From Candidatus Thermokryptus mobilis (GTDB lineage Bacteria > Bacteroidota > Ignavibacteria > Kryptoniales > Kryptoniaceae), in NCBI RefSeq assembly GCF_900070205.1, contig NZ_FAOO01000019.1, positions 1 through 32,959 of the forward strand: a DNA stretch of 32,959 bases. Reading direction: 5' to 3'. The notes beneath the pieces are model-generated. The model did no database searches. It was given only the letters and a program-made list of their open reading frames with translations, and was not told the origin of the DNA. Positions 23,616-32,959 of the stretch are shown here, in pieces. Each line of letters begins with the position of its first letter. Position 1 is the first letter of the stretch. Both the position numbers and the translations under genes were made by a program.

Positions 23616-26402
23616 ATGGATTTTAAAAAGGTTTTACTGTTGACTTTAATTCCAATCCTCGCGATTTCAGGAAACACGGGTAAGATAGCGGGGAAGGTCA
23701 CAGATGCGCAAACGGGTGAGCCAATCGTTGGGGTTAATGTCATCATTGAAGGGACATACCTTGGGGCAGCAACCGACTTTGATGGGAATTATACAATCAT
23801 AAATGTTCCGCCCGGGGTTTATAAAGTTAAGGCATCGGCTATCGGTTATAAAACCGTTGTAAAGGAAAATGTTCGCGTTTCAATTGACCTTACGACAAGG
23901 GTTGATTTTCAACTTGAACCGACGGTGATTGAAATAGGGCAAGAGGTTGTAGTAGTTGCTGAAAGACCGCTTGTTCAGAAGGACTTAACGGCTTCAACTG
24001 CGATAATTGGGAGCGAGCTTATTCAGGCGTTGCCGATAACTGAGTTTCAGGAAGTTGTGCAGATTCAAGCTGGCGTTGTTGCAGGACATGTTCGTGGTGG
24101 GAGAAGTGGTGAGATCGCATATTGGATTGATGGCGTTCCAGTGACGGATGTCTATGATAGAAGTGCGGTTATATCGGTTGATAGAAAATCAATTCAAGAG
24201 CTTCAACTTATAAGCGGTGCTTTTAACGCCGAGTATGGGCAGGCGATGTCTGGGATAATTAACATAGCAACAAAGGACGGGGGCAACAGCTTTAACGGCA
24301 GTTTTACAACATATTTCGGTGGGCATGCAACGACACACGCCGACATTTTCACTGGGCTGAAAAGATTTAATCCGCTTTCAATCAGAAATTTTGAAGGTAA
24401 TTTGAGCGGACCAATCGTCAAAAATAGAATTTTCTTTTACTTGAACGGAAGATGGGTTTATTTCGGTGGATGGCTTTACGGTGTGAGAAAATTTAGACCC
24501 GAAAATATAGTTGACAATCGTGACCCCGACCCGAACAAGTGGATAATAAGCTTAAACCCTGAACAAGGTTTTGGAGACAGTGCTTTCGTCCCGATGAATT
24601 GGAACAGGAAAGTTTTTCTTCAAGGGAAATTGACTTTTCAGGTCTCACCGACTTTTAAACTTTCCTATAACTACATGTATGAGTTTATGAAATATCGCAA
24701 TTTTGATTTCGCATTTAAGTATAATCCAGATGGCGATTTAAATCGTTTCAACAAGGGGATCACAAACATCATCTCAATTAATCACACATTGAGTAAGTCA
24801 ACATTTTATCAGGCGAGTTTCTCATACTTTTTCAGGGATTATCGTCATTATGTTTTTAAAGACCCATTTGATCCAAGGTATGTTCACCCGAAGCTTTTGC
24901 TTCAACCAGGTCCGTATAGTTTTATTGCTGGGGGGATGAAGATGGACCATTTTTATCGCAACACTGGGACATATGTTGGAAAAATTGATTTGACTTCGCA
25001 AGTGACAAGGGTTCATCAGGTGAAGACAGGGGTTGAATTTAGATATCACGCAATTTATTTCCATGGGTTTTGGCTTGACCTTTCCGATGAAGATAGAGCA
25101 AGGGATCCGATATTTGACTTAAATCCTTATGTTAGGACAAGAATTCCTGATGTATCCGAACCATCGCGGACGCTTTTCAGAAATCATCCAAAAGAATTTT
25201 CAGCTTACATTCAGGACAAGATGGAGTTCAACGAGATAATTTTAAATGTTGGTGTTAGATTTGATTGGTTTGACCCAGATTGGCATATTCTTGCTGACCC
25301 ATCTGATCCGAACATCTACCAGCCGTTGAAACCACAGAATAGATATTTTGACACAAACGGGAACGGGATTTATGGCGATGAGGGTGATATTCCAAAAACA
25401 GTTGAAGACAGAAGGAAATACTGGTATATTCGTGCCAAGCCGAAATGGCAATTTAGCCCGAGGATAGGTGTTGCTTTTCCAATAACTGATCGTGGAGTTA
25501 TTCACTTCTCATACGGTCACTTTTTCCAGATACCGCCGTTTGAGTATCTTTATACAAATCCTGAATTTAAGCTTGGCTCTGGGACTGGGAATATCGGACT
25601 TGTCGGTAATGCGGACTTAAAACCCGAGCAAACTGTTAGCGGTGAAATTGGCGTTCAACAAGCGATCACGAACGACATTGCTATAGAACTTACGGGTTAT
25701 TTTAGAGATGTGAGAAATTTAACGGGAACAAGAGCTGATGAAATTTTCATATTTGGTGGTTCAGCTTGGTATAACCAATACCAAAACACCGATTTTGGCT
25801 TCATCAGGGGGATCGTTTTTTCGTTGGACAAGAGGTTTTCAAACAATTGGGCTTTGACGATTGATTATACTTTTCAAGTTGCAAAGGGAAATGCTTCTGA
25901 CCCCGCGCAGACGAGAAATTTAAGATTGGGCGGTCAATGGCCTGAGGTTAAAATTATCCCTCTTGATTGGGACCAAAGGCATACTTTGAATTTAACGCTG
26001 TCTTATTCAGTCCCCAATAATTGGGGTTTGAGTTTAATTGCGCAGTATGGAAGTGGTACTCCTTACACACCGAGGCAATCAAAAAACATCGGAACTTTGC
26101 TCATAAACTCGGAGAAAAAGCCATCAACATTTAATGTTGACCTTCGCATATATAAAGATATAAAGTTTGGTTTCACAACATTTTCACTTTTTGCAAGGGT
26201 CTACAATCTCTTTGACATAAAAAATGCTTTTGGAGTTTACAACGATACGGGAAGACCTGATTTCACGCTTGATTATTTGAGTGCATTAAAACAACAGCCA
26301 GTTCAGCTTGTTAATCCACTTGGTGAGTGGTTTACAAATCCGACATTTTATTCTGAGCCTAGAAGAATTGAGTTGGGCTTGACAATTTATTTTGGTCAGT
26401 GA
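23616..26402 (+). CDS. TonB-dependent receptor with CarboxypepD_reg-like N-terminal domain
   Basis: A 928-residue outer-membrane active transporter. A signal peptide spans about 1-19. A carboxypeptidase-regulatory-like beta-sandwich lies at about 22-103 (GKVTDAQTGEPIVGVNV; DFDGNYTIINVPPGVYKV). The plug is at about 105-230 (IEIGQEVVVVAERPLV; YWIDGVPVTDVYD; FNAEYGQAMSGIINIATKDG). The barrel follows, with family motifs such as PRIGVAFPITDRGVIHFSYG and ELTGYFRDVRN, ending RRIELGLTIYFGQ. This architecture is that of SusC-like and related receptors, but no SusD gene follows. AAGGAGAGG lies 6 nt before the ATG. The gene is 19 nt after the LacI-type regulator, so the two are probably co-transcribed. 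Substrate is unknown; a carbohydrate is inferred from the neighbours. Confidence 0.9.
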   Translation: MDFKKVLLLTLIPILAISGNTGKIAGKVTDAQTGEPIVGVNVIIEGTYLGAATDFDGNYTIINVPPGVYKVKASAIGYKTVVKENVRVSIDLTTRVDFQLEPTVIEIGQEVVVVAERPLVQKDLTASTAIIGSELIQALPITEFQEVVQIQAGVVAGHVRGGRSGEIAYWIDGVPVTDVYDRSAVISVDRKSIQELQLISGAFNAEYGQAMSGIINIATKDGGNSFNGSFTTYFGGHATTHADIFTGLKRFNPLSIRNFEGNLSGPIVKNRIFFYLNGRWVYFGGWLYGVRKFRPENIVDNRDPDPNKWIISLNPEQGFGDSAFVPMNWNRKVFLQGKLTFQVSPTFKLSYNYMYEFMKYRNFDFAFKYNPDGDLNRFNKGITNIISINHTLSKSTFYQASFSYFFRDYRHYVFKDPFDPRYVHPKLLLQPGPYSFIAGGMKMDHFYRNTGTYVGKIDLTSQVTRVHQVKTGVEFRYHAIYFHGFWLDLSDEDRARDPIFDLNPYVRTRIPDVSEPSRTLFRNHPKEFSAYIQDKMEFNEIILNVGVRFDWFDPDWHILADPSDPNIYQPLKPQNRYFDTNGNGIYGDEGDIPKTVEDRRKYWYIRAKPKWQFSPRIGVAFPITDRGVIHFSYGHFFQIPPFEYLYTNPEFKLGSGTGNIGLVGNADLKPEQTVSGEIGVQQAITNDIAIELTGYFRDVRNLTGTRADEIFIFGGSAWYNQYQNTDFGFIRGIVFSLDKRFSNNWALTIDYTFQVAKGNASDPAQTRNLRLGGQWPEVKIIPLDWDQRHTLNLTLSYSVPNNWGLSLIAQYGSGTPYTPRQSKNIGTLLINSEKKPSTFNVDLRIYKDIKFGFTTFSLFARVYNLFDIKNAFGVYNDTGRPDFTLDYLSALKQQPVQLVNPLGEWFTNPTFYSEPRRIELGLTIYFGQ

Positions 26403-26424
26403 AACAAATTTTGGGATTTTACCT

Positions 26425-29400
26425 ATGTGGAAAATTGCAAGAATTATTTTTCTTTCGTTTCTGTTTTTAGTCTTTTTATTTGATCTCTCATTTTCTCAAA
26501 AATTGCGGGGTGATAGGACATTTAGAAAGGTTGGAATACATAACGGGAATTTGGTTAAAACTGTCTTTGGGAATTGGGGCGTTATAGCACAGCCGTCAAA
26601 TCAGGGACCGCCACTTGCTTGGAAGTATGATGATAATGGATATGCAGGTGATGTTAGCATTCTTGTTGGGCTTGAGCTTTACTTTCCAAGATATGATTCA
26701 GTCCGTGGTGAGATGGTCGTTGATACTGTTCATTCTGTTGTGATTTGTCCTGTTGATAGACCAGGTGGTGCCTCTGGTGGTGAGACTGGCAGTGGTGGAA
26801 TGTTTTGGGGATTTGAGCCAGTCCCAGGTTATGCGAACCCAACGCTTCAAGCCCCTGGCAAAGGAGTTGCAATGAGCCACCTTCCAGAGACATGGCCACC
26901 GTTTTGGCCTGATCACCCTGATTGGATTGATACCGCAACTGGAAAGCCATTTTGGAATGGATATTTCGGAATGGGAATTACAAACGCAGATCAGGAAAGT
27001 TATTTTGTTATGGATGATAACAATGATGAAAAATACAATAGAAGGTATGGCTTCAGACCTGATTCTACTGATTCAACGCGCATGGGACACGGACTCGTTG
27101 TGAAAGTTAGAGGTATGCAATGGTCAAATGTCCTTGCTGAAGATGGGATCTTTTGGATTTATGACATCACAAACGAGGGGACAACCGACTATAGAAAAAC
27201 TGTTTTCGGATTTTTGGTTGGAACCTGGGTGGGAGCCGGTGGAGGTTCAAGTGGAAATACTGAATGGAGAGATGATTTATCATTCTTTGATGCTGCTGAG
27301 GACTTGACATATTCCTGGGATGCGGACAATTACATTGATAGAAGTTCAAATCCGAAGTGGATTGGAAATGTTGGTTATCTCGGTTATGGTTTTCTTGAAA
27401 CGCCCGGGAATCCATTTGATGGTATTGACAATGATGGCGACAGTAAAAATCCAGGTAGCCCAAAATTTAAAGCGGAAGATTTCCCTCCATCACCTTTGAA
27501 TCCAACTGGAACAAGAAGGATTTTATCGCGCACAGACCCTGGACCAAATCCAGATTTTCCGAACAATAAAATCGTTTTGATTGAGATTAAAAAAGTTTAT
27601 TCGCCTCTTTACAAGGTTAATCAAACAGTTTACGAAAGAAAAGTTATTTCACTTGACACACTTTTCAGAAATGACACTGATACTGTGACGGTTTATTCGC
27701 TTGGTTTGCCGTTTAAAATTTGGCCGGGGAAAGAACTTGTTGAGGTCCCTAACAATGGTGTTGATGATGACCTTGATGGTTTAATTGATGAAAGTTTTGA
27801 CCTTCATTACAGGCAAATAAGAAAAACTGCTGATGGAAGGACGATTTTTGACAAATTAAATCCTCTCTCATATAAAAATTATTTTACTGGTCGTGGTTTG
27901 GATGACCCAATGATAGATGAGAGAAGGGATGACGGGATTGACAACGATGGGGATTGGGACCCGTATTGGGATGATGTTGGTTCAGATGGAGTTTCTGGAA
28001 CTGGTGATTATGGTGAAGGGGATGGTGTTCCGACACCGGGCGAGCCAAGATTTGATGCAACTGATGTTAATGAATCGGATCAAATTGGTTTAACAAGTTT
28101 TGATTTCTTTGTTCCAGCTGGGGCGATAAATATGGCAAATGATGAGGAAATGTGGAGACGCCTTGTTCCGGGAAATTGGCAAGTTCCAGAGCAATATATA
28201 ACTGGCTATGTTGAGGGTCCTGACTTTGACGCTGGTTCTGGTTATTTCCCATTGACATCTAAACAAACGGAAAGATTTTCTCTTATTCTTTTCTTTGGCG
28301 AGGACCTTAAGGACTTGTATAACAACAAAAGGGTTATGCAAGGTATTTATGATGCAAATTATAACTTCCCAAGACCGCCTGAGAAACCAACTTTAAAGGC
28401 GATCGCTGGTGATAGAAAAGTGATACTTTATTGGGATGATGTCGCTGAAAAATCATTTGATAGAGCACTTGCAGAAGTTTACAAAAATAAAGGAGAGGAT
28501 ATAAATAAAGCGTATGATTTTGAAGGGTATAAAATTTACAAAGCAACTGACCCAAACTTTAATGATGCCCGCTTAATTACCGATGGCTTTGGTAATCCAA
28601 TTTTTTATAAGCCGATTGCTCAGTTTGACTTGAAGGATAGTGTTTTTGGATGGTTTCCGCTTGATATAAATGGGGTGAAGTTTTGGTTAGGCGACGATAC
28701 AGGAATTCAACATCAGTTCATTGATACAGATGTCAAAAATGGGATGACTTATTATTACGCTGTTGTGGCTTATGATAAAGGGGATGCTGAACTCGGTGTT
28801 TATCCATCTGAAAATACAAAATTCATTCAGCGAACGACAACTGGTGAGTTGATTTTTGACAAAAACACTGTAATGGTTACACCAAACGCTCCGGTTGCTG
28901 GTTTTCTGCCTGCTGGAACCGATTCAATAATTCATAAACAAGGACCGGCAACAGGTGAAATTTACCTTTATGTGCTTGATCCATACAAAGTCAAAGATAA
29001 CCATGTTTATAATGTGATCTTTAAAGATACAACTTTTAGTCGTAGGACATCTGCTTATTCGGTTATTGATGTTACTGATCCGGCTCAGCCAGATACAGTT
29101 GTCAAGTGGAGTAGAATTTTTGAAGGGGAAACATCGCTTTTTGATGGAATGCGTTTAATTTTTAATAATCACTGGGATGTGAAATTAAAGTCAATTGACA
29201 CGACGCAGTGGGCAAGACCTGCAAATTCAACTATGACATTTTCTCTTTTCAGTGCCGGTGCAGTCAGAGGGAAACCTTATCCAGCTGATTACGCAATTGA
29301 ATGTTATGACGAGATCGTTGATACTTCAATGGCTTATTCACCTTTGAGGATTCCAGCTACGCCTGTTAAATTCAGGGTGAAAAATTTGACCGACAATAAA

Positions 29401-29976
29401 TATATCAAGTTTGTTTATGTAAATGTTTATAACCCTTTCACAAAAATAAGACAGATAAGTATTGGTTTTTGGGAGACATACGGGGATGAAAGTTCATTTA
29501 CTTGGGCTGTGATTTTTCAAGGTGATTCTTCGCTTTCGCTTCCTGGAGCTGGAAATAGGTTGGTGTTTAAATTGAGCAAGCCGTTTAGAAGTGATGATGT
29601 ATACGAATTTAAAGTCAGAGCTAATAGGGTTGATCCGGAACTTGCAAAGTCTCAGCTTAGTAAAATTCGCGTTGTTCCGAATCCGTATGTTGTAGCTGAG
29701 CGTTGGGAGCCACCTCTTCCACCGGGAATTTCAAGTGGGAGAGGACCGCAAAAAATTGACTTTACAAATGTTCCAGCTGGTGCTACGATTTACATCTTTA
29801 CGGCAAGAGGTGAGCTTGTTGCGACATTGAAGCATGACAAAGACATCGCAGATGGAACTGTTTCTTGGAATTTAAAGACAAAGGAGAATCTTGACGCAGC
29901 ATATGGTGTATATTTCTATGTCGTTGATGCGCCAGGCATAGGTCAAAAGACAGGTAAATTTGCCATTATCAAATAA
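26425..29976 (+). CDS. Large secreted protein with Asp-rich calcium-type loops, FnIII-like region and T9SS-like tail
   Basis: A 1183-residue secreted protein I do not recognise as a named family. A signal peptide spans about 1-25 (FLVFLFDLSFSQ). Three Asp-rich segments resemble DxDxDG calcium loops: DGIDNDGDSKN at about 332, NNGVDDDLDGLIDES at about 443 and DDGIDNDGDWDPYWDD at about 503, the last followed by more Asp/Gly. A fibronectin-III-like region begins near 650 (KPTLKAIAGDRKVILYWDDV). The C-terminus (about 1080-1183; IRVVPNPYVVAERW, AYGVYFYVVDAPG, KTGKFAIIK) resembles the T9SS C-terminal sorting fold, though less canonical than the last gene of the window. I chose ATG 26425 because it starts the signal peptide; a TTG at 26392 would overlap the receptor gene. 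Confidence 0.75.
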   Translation: MWKIARIIFLSFLFLVFLFDLSFSQKLRGDRTFRKVGIHNGNLVKTVFGNWGVIAQPSNQGPPLAWKYDDNGYAGDVSILVGLELYFPRYDSVRGEMVVDTVHSVVICPVDRPGGASGGETGSGGMFWGFEPVPGYANPTLQAPGKGVAMSHLPETWPPFWPDHPDWIDTATGKPFWNGYFGMGITNADQESYFVMDDNNDEKYNRRYGFRPDSTDSTRMGHGLVVKVRGMQWSNVLAEDGIFWIYDITNEGTTDYRKTVFGFLVGTWVGAGGGSSGNTEWRDDLSFFDAAEDLTYSWDADNYIDRSSNPKWIGNVGYLGYGFLETPGNPFDGIDNDGDSKNPGSPKFKAEDFPPSPLNPTGTRRILSRTDPGPNPDFPNNKIVLIEIKKVYSPLYKVNQTVYERKVISLDTLFRNDTDTVTVYSLGLPFKIWPGKELVEVPNNGVDDDLDGLIDESFDLHYRQIRKTADGRTIFDKLNPLSYKNYFTGRGLDDPMIDERRDDGIDNDGDWDPYWDDVGSDGVSGTGDYGEGDGVPTPGEPRFDATDVNESDQIGLTSFDFFVPAGAINMANDEEMWRRLVPGNWQVPEQYITGYVEGPDFDAGSGYFPLTSKQTERFSLILFFGEDLKDLYNNKRVMQGIYDANYNFPRPPEKPTLKAIAGDRKVILYWDDVAEKSFDRALAEVYKNKGEDINKAYDFEGYKIYKATDPNFNDARLITDGFGNPIFYKPIAQFDLKDSVFGWFPLDINGVKFWLGDDTGIQHQFIDTDVKNGMTYYYAVVAYDKGDAELGVYPSENTKFIQRTTTGELIFDKNTVMVTPNAPVAGFLPAGTDSIIHKQGPATGEIYLYVLDPYKVKDNHVYNVIFKDTTFSRRTSAYSVIDVTDPAQPDTVVKWSRIFEGETSLFDGMRLIFNNHWDVKLKSIDTTQWARPANSTMTFSLFSAGAVRGKPYPADYAIECYDEIVDTSMAYSPLRIPATPVKFRVKNLTDNKYIKFVYVNVYNPFTKIRQISIGFWETYGDESSFTWAVIFQGDSSLSLPGAGNRLVFKLSKPFRSDDVYEFKVRANRVDPELAKSQLSKIRVVPNPYVVAERWEPPLPPGISSGRGPQKIDFTNVPAGATIYIFTARGELVATLKHDKDIADGTVSWNLKTKENLDAAYGVYFYVVDAPGIGQKTGKFAIIK

Positions 29977-29991
29977 AGGGTTTCACGAGCC

Positions 29992-30990
29992 ATGAAAAGG
30001 ATATTTTTGTTTGTTTTGTTAATTTCTGGGGCGCTTTTCAGCCAATCAAAAGTTGGCACAACAGCTGCTCCGTTTCTTGGGATTGCCGTTGGACCAAGGG
30101 CAATAAGTATGGGTGGGGCATTTACTGCTTTTGCCGGTGATGTGAGCACTTTGTATTGGAACCCAGCCGGCGCCTCAAGAATCGGGATAAACGAAATCAT
30201 GATTTCGCATACAAATTGGATATTTGGAACAAGCTTTGATTGGGTTGGGGTTTCTGTTGCAATTGATAGAAATAATTCCATAGGATTGAGTATAACTCGG
30301 CTTGACTATGGTGAGGAAGAAGTAACAACGATTGATTATCCTGAAGGGACAGGGGAAAGATGGGAGGCATATGATATAGCAATAGGGCTATCTTACGCCA
30401 GAAATTTAACAGATAGATTTTCAGTTGGAGGAACGGTTAAGTTTATACAGCAAAAACTTTGGAACGAAAGGGCAACAGGGTTTGCGCTTGATATAGGTGT
30501 CTTATTTATAACTGAATTCAGAGGGTTGAAACTTGGGGCGAGCATATCAAATTTCGGAACCGAAATGCAACTTGACGGGAAAGACCTTTTTGTGATTTAC
30601 GACCCTGATCCGACAATTACAGGCAACAACTCAGCAATAAGCGCAAAGTTAAAAACCGATTCCTGGCCATTGCCTCTTCTTTTCAGAGTCGGCGCTTCAA
30701 TTGACATTTTCAAAAATGAGATGAATTATCTAACTATCTCAATTGACGCACTTCACCCGAATGATAACACCGAGAGTTTAAATGCTGGTTTTGAATATAG
30801 CTTTAAAGATATCATTTACCTTAGGGCTGGATATAAATCGCTGTTCCAAAAGGACTCGCAAGAGGGATTTACTGCTGGAGTTGGATTAAGATATAAACTT
30901 GGTAATCTCGGCTTTAAATTTGACTATGCTTATCAGGATTTCGGAATTTTGAAAAATATTCAATCGCTTTCTTTGTCGGTTCAATTTTAA
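29992..30990 (+). CDS. PorV/PorQ-family outer-membrane protein
   Basis: A 332-residue protein of the UPF0164/PorV-like outer-membrane barrel family. A signal peptide spans about 1-17 (LLISGALFS). The family hallmark follows: GIAVGPRAISMGGAFTAFAG, then STLYWNPAGASRI. The barrel strands include YDIAIGLSYARNLTDRFSVG and end LQSLSLSVQF-like, with a terminal Phe (SLSVQF). In the type IX system, PorV shuttles cargo that carries C-terminal sorting domains to the attachment complex. A PorV-like gene lying between two genes with T9SS-like tails suggests a dedicated partner, but the family is large and function is inferred. It follows the large secreted protein by 15 nt, with only a weak Shine-Dalgarno. 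Confidence 0.85.
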   Translation: MKRIFLFVLLISGALFSQSKVGTTAAPFLGIAVGPRAISMGGAFTAFAGDVSTLYWNPAGASRIGINEIMISHTNWIFGTSFDWVGVSVAIDRNNSIGLSITRLDYGEEEVTTIDYPEGTGERWEAYDIAIGLSYARNLTDRFSVGGTVKFIQQKLWNERATGFALDIGVLFITEFRGLKLGASISNFGTEMQLDGKDLFVIYDPDPTITGNNSAISAKLKTDSWPLPLLFRVGASIDIFKNEMNYLTISIDALHPNDNTESLNAGFEYSFKDIIYLRAGYKSLFQKDSQEGFTAGVGLRYKLGNLGFKFDYAYQDFGILKNIQSLSLSVQF

Positions 30991-31085
30991 AATAAAAAAA
31001 TTTGGAGGTGAGAAAATTTCAGGGTGCAAAAGCTATAATCAATTTAAAATTTCAACAAAAACAAAAAACAAAATAAGGTGGAGCC

Positions 31086-32945
31086 ATGAGGCGTAAAATT
31101 TTTCTCGCGGCAATTTTACTTCTTGCTTTCTCCGTTTTCAGTTTCGCGCAGACGACCGTAAAGGTCACATTTAATGTCAACACAGCGACATCGCCTAAGC
31201 TTCTTGTTGATACTTCACTTGTTGAGGTTCGCGGTTCGCATCCACTACTTGGTCCGTGGGGAAGTGCAGCAACCAACAGGATGACAAATCTTGGTGGTGA
31301 CTATTGGACTTTGACTGTAAGTTTTCCAGATACGATGATTGGAAAAGATGTTGAATATAAGTTTTACGCTGAGGATTGGGAAGATGGACCTAATTACACA
31401 TTGACGATTCCATCAGGGGATACAACGCTTCCTTTTGTCTTTTTCCGCAAGCAAGGTTTTGGACCAAATCCACCATATACGCCAAGCGATTCAATTGATG
31501 TTTGGTTCAGAGTATATGTTTACAACATACCTGAATTTGATCCAGCTCAGCATGTTGTTGGCGTGAGAGGAGCACAACTGCCAGATCATAACGATTTTGG
31601 CGATATAAGCTGGGGTAGGACATTTGTTCTCAGCCCTGAACCAGCAAACGATAAAATTTGGTCAGGGAGATTGAGATTTCCAAGCCCGTCGTCAATTGCT
31701 TATAAATTCGTCATCGCTTCTAGAGATAACCCCGACGATGTTATCAGATGGGAAAGCGATCCAAACAGGGAAGCAAGTATAAATGCGGATACTACATTGA
31801 GATGGACGACATTTGATAGAAAAGTGATAGCTCCAGCGAAGACGGTTGAACTTTACTTTAGTGTTGATATGAGCGTTTATCAAATGATAGGATATTTCAA
31901 GCCCGATAGTGGAGATGTTGTTCTCGTTCGTGGTTCATTTAACGGTTGGGGCGAGCAAAATCAATTGCAACCTTCAACACTTGAACCGGGCATTTGGGAA
32001 GGATATATACCTATAACTGCTGCGCCGGGCGATTTCATTGAGTATAAATACTACATCAAGACAGGAAATGATAATCAAGCAAGAGTTCCAAATGCTGGAT
32101 GGGAACCCGGAGCCAATTACAAATATACATTTACAGATGCGGATACACAAGAAGTTCCAAGAAGGTATTTCGCTGGTGCAGGTCCTGAAGGATTCGTTCA
32201 AAAGGATGAAGGTGTTGAAGTTTGGTTTTATTGCGATATGAGAAATGTAACTGATAATAGTGGTAATCTTATAGAGAGGGTTGATTCACTCTTTATAGCT
32301 GGGAGTCAACCACCTTTGTTCTGGATTTGGGACGAACCGACAAGGGATAGGTCAAATGTAAGATTGTATGACGATGGGAGATATCCTGACAAAGTTGCTG
32401 GAGATACGATCTATTCAATCGCTATAACATTCCCGAAATGGTCGTCAAAGGGACCGATACAATTCAAGTTTGCTGTGAATGGAATCGTTGATAATGAAGC
32501 TGGTTTCCAAGAAGACCATCTTTTGTTCCTTGATGATTTACCAAATCAGCCTGGTAAAAAAGCGATAAACGAGCTTGAGGTTGTTAAGTTTGGAAGACAG
32601 CGTGGTCTTGGTGCTTTCAAGGATACGGTTAAAATTGTCAATAAGTTTATCGTCGGTGTGAAGGAGACGGGTGAAGTTCCTTTAACTTACGCTTTATATC
32701 AGAACTATCCGAATCCATTTAACCCTGTGACGACAATAAAATACAGCATACCGAACAGCGAGCGTGTTGTTTTGAAGGTTTACAATATCCTTGGACAGGA
32801 GGTTGCAACGCTTGTTGATGAGGAGCAAAGAGCTGGTGTATATGAGTTTAAGTTTGATGCTTCAAATCTTTCAAGCGGTGTCTATTTCTATAGGTTGCAA
32901 GCTGGTAAGTTTATAGATGTGAAGAAGATGATACTTGTGAAGTGA
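31086..32945 (+). CDS. T9SS-sorted surface protein with repeated starch-binding-like domains
   Basis: A 619-residue secreted protein, complete in the window. A signal peptide spans about 1-22 (FSVFSFAQ). Four beta-sandwich modules follow at about 23-125, 136-250, 254-365 and 375-515. The first (VEVRGSHPLLGPWGSA; GKDVEYKFYAEDWE) and third (DVVLVRGSFNGWGEQNQL; GDFIEYKYYIKTG) have the 'xVRGSxxxxGxW...VEYKF' pattern of CBM20/SusE-type starch-binding domains. The C-terminus (about 535-619) is a canonical T9SS type A sorting domain: ALYQNYPNPFNPVTTIKYSI, VYNILGQEVATLVD, SSGVYFYRL and VKKMILVK. It is probably attached to the cell surface. AAGGTGGAG precedes the ATG. The 95-nt upstream gap also has an unused GGAGGTGA at 31004. 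Confidence 0.85.
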   Translation: MRRKIFLAAILLLAFSVFSFAQTTVKVTFNVNTATSPKLLVDTSLVEVRGSHPLLGPWGSAATNRMTNLGGDYWTLTVSFPDTMIGKDVEYKFYAEDWEDGPNYTLTIPSGDTTLPFVFFRKQGFGPNPPYTPSDSIDVWFRVYVYNIPEFDPAQHVVGVRGAQLPDHNDFGDISWGRTFVLSPEPANDKIWSGRLRFPSPSSIAYKFVIASRDNPDDVIRWESDPNREASINADTTLRWTTFDRKVIAPAKTVELYFSVDMSVYQMIGYFKPDSGDVVLVRGSFNGWGEQNQLQPSTLEPGIWEGYIPITAAPGDFIEYKYYIKTGNDNQARVPNAGWEPGANYKYTFTDADTQEVPRRYFAGAGPEGFVQKDEGVEVWFYCDMRNVTDNSGNLIERVDSLFIAGSQPPLFWIWDEPTRDRSNVRLYDDGRYPDKVAGDTIYSIAITFPKWSSKGPIQFKFAVNGIVDNEAGFQEDHLLFLDDLPNQPGKKAINELEVVKFGRQRGLGAFKDTVKIVNKFIVGVKETGEVPLTYALYQNYPNPFNPVTTIKYSIPNSERVVLKVYNILGQEVATLVDEEQRAGVYEFKFDASNLSSGVYFYRLQAGKFIDVKKMILVK

Positions 32946-32959
32946 GAAATTCCCTCCCC

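Noticed and set aside
31001-31085. TATAAT at 31034-31039 and a strong GGAGGTGA at 31004-31011 in the gap before the last gene
   Set aside because: No -35 element lies at 16-18 nt from the TATAAT, and no convincing small gene follows the Shine-Dalgarno; the only frames are short and low-complexity.

Overview
The window is 33 kb of AT-rich, gene-dense bacterial DNA. It encodes a Gram-negative envelope: BamA, two Skp-like chaperones, the lipid A enzymes LpxD, LpxC and LpxA, a TonB-dependent receptor, PorV-like outer-membrane proteins and a type IX secretion (T9SS) type A sorting domain. The LpxC-FabZ fusion, the T9SS tail ending in 'DVKKMILVK', the CarboxypepD_reg-like receptor and lysine/glutamate-rich proteins point to the FCB superphylum, most like Ignavibacteria or Kryptonia and possibly thermophilic. 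That placement is inference from protein character; no rRNA is present.

Region 1 (1-9893, + strand) is a near-continuous run of envelope and cofactor genes: the tail of an unidentified gene, ubiE/menG, uppS, bamA, two tandem skp/ompH paralogues, lpxD, lpxC-fabZ, lpxA, a lipM/lplA-type gene and panB. Most neighbours overlap by 4 or 8 nt, so translational coupling is likely.

Region 2 (9960-18456, + strand) is a copper/silver-handling island: a small Cys-rich secreted protein, a CusC/CusB/CusA tripartite pump, a Met/His-rich periplasmic protein, a free-standing 55-residue YHS protein, a DUF2231-like membrane protein, a small one-helix membrane protein and a zinc-ribbon protein. CusB carries a C-terminal YHS domain. 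CusA keeps the three-methionine copper site of E. coli CusA and has a Met-rich insert of about 47 residues. The island ends in an anomalous chimera: the zinc-ribbon reading frame runs into about 34 residues that look like the middle of a cystathionine gamma-synthase and stops inside a hairpin.

Region 3 (18469-22423, - strand) is a probable four-gene operon: a lipoprotein N-acetylmuramoyl-L-alanine amidase, spmA-like and spmB-like genes and an unidentified outer-membrane protein. A good sigma70-type promoter precedes it.

Region 4 (22529-32945, + strand) starts with a LacI-family regulator whose promoter overlaps a 14-bp palindrome and whose start codon is problematic. It continues with a TonB-dependent receptor, a large secreted protein with Asp-rich calcium-type loops, a PorV-like protein, and a T9SS-sorted protein with several starch-binding-like beta-sandwich domains. 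This may be a regulated surface glycan (alpha-glucan?) locus organised differently from SusCD. I saw no tRNA, rRNA, CRISPR array, insertion sequence or origin.
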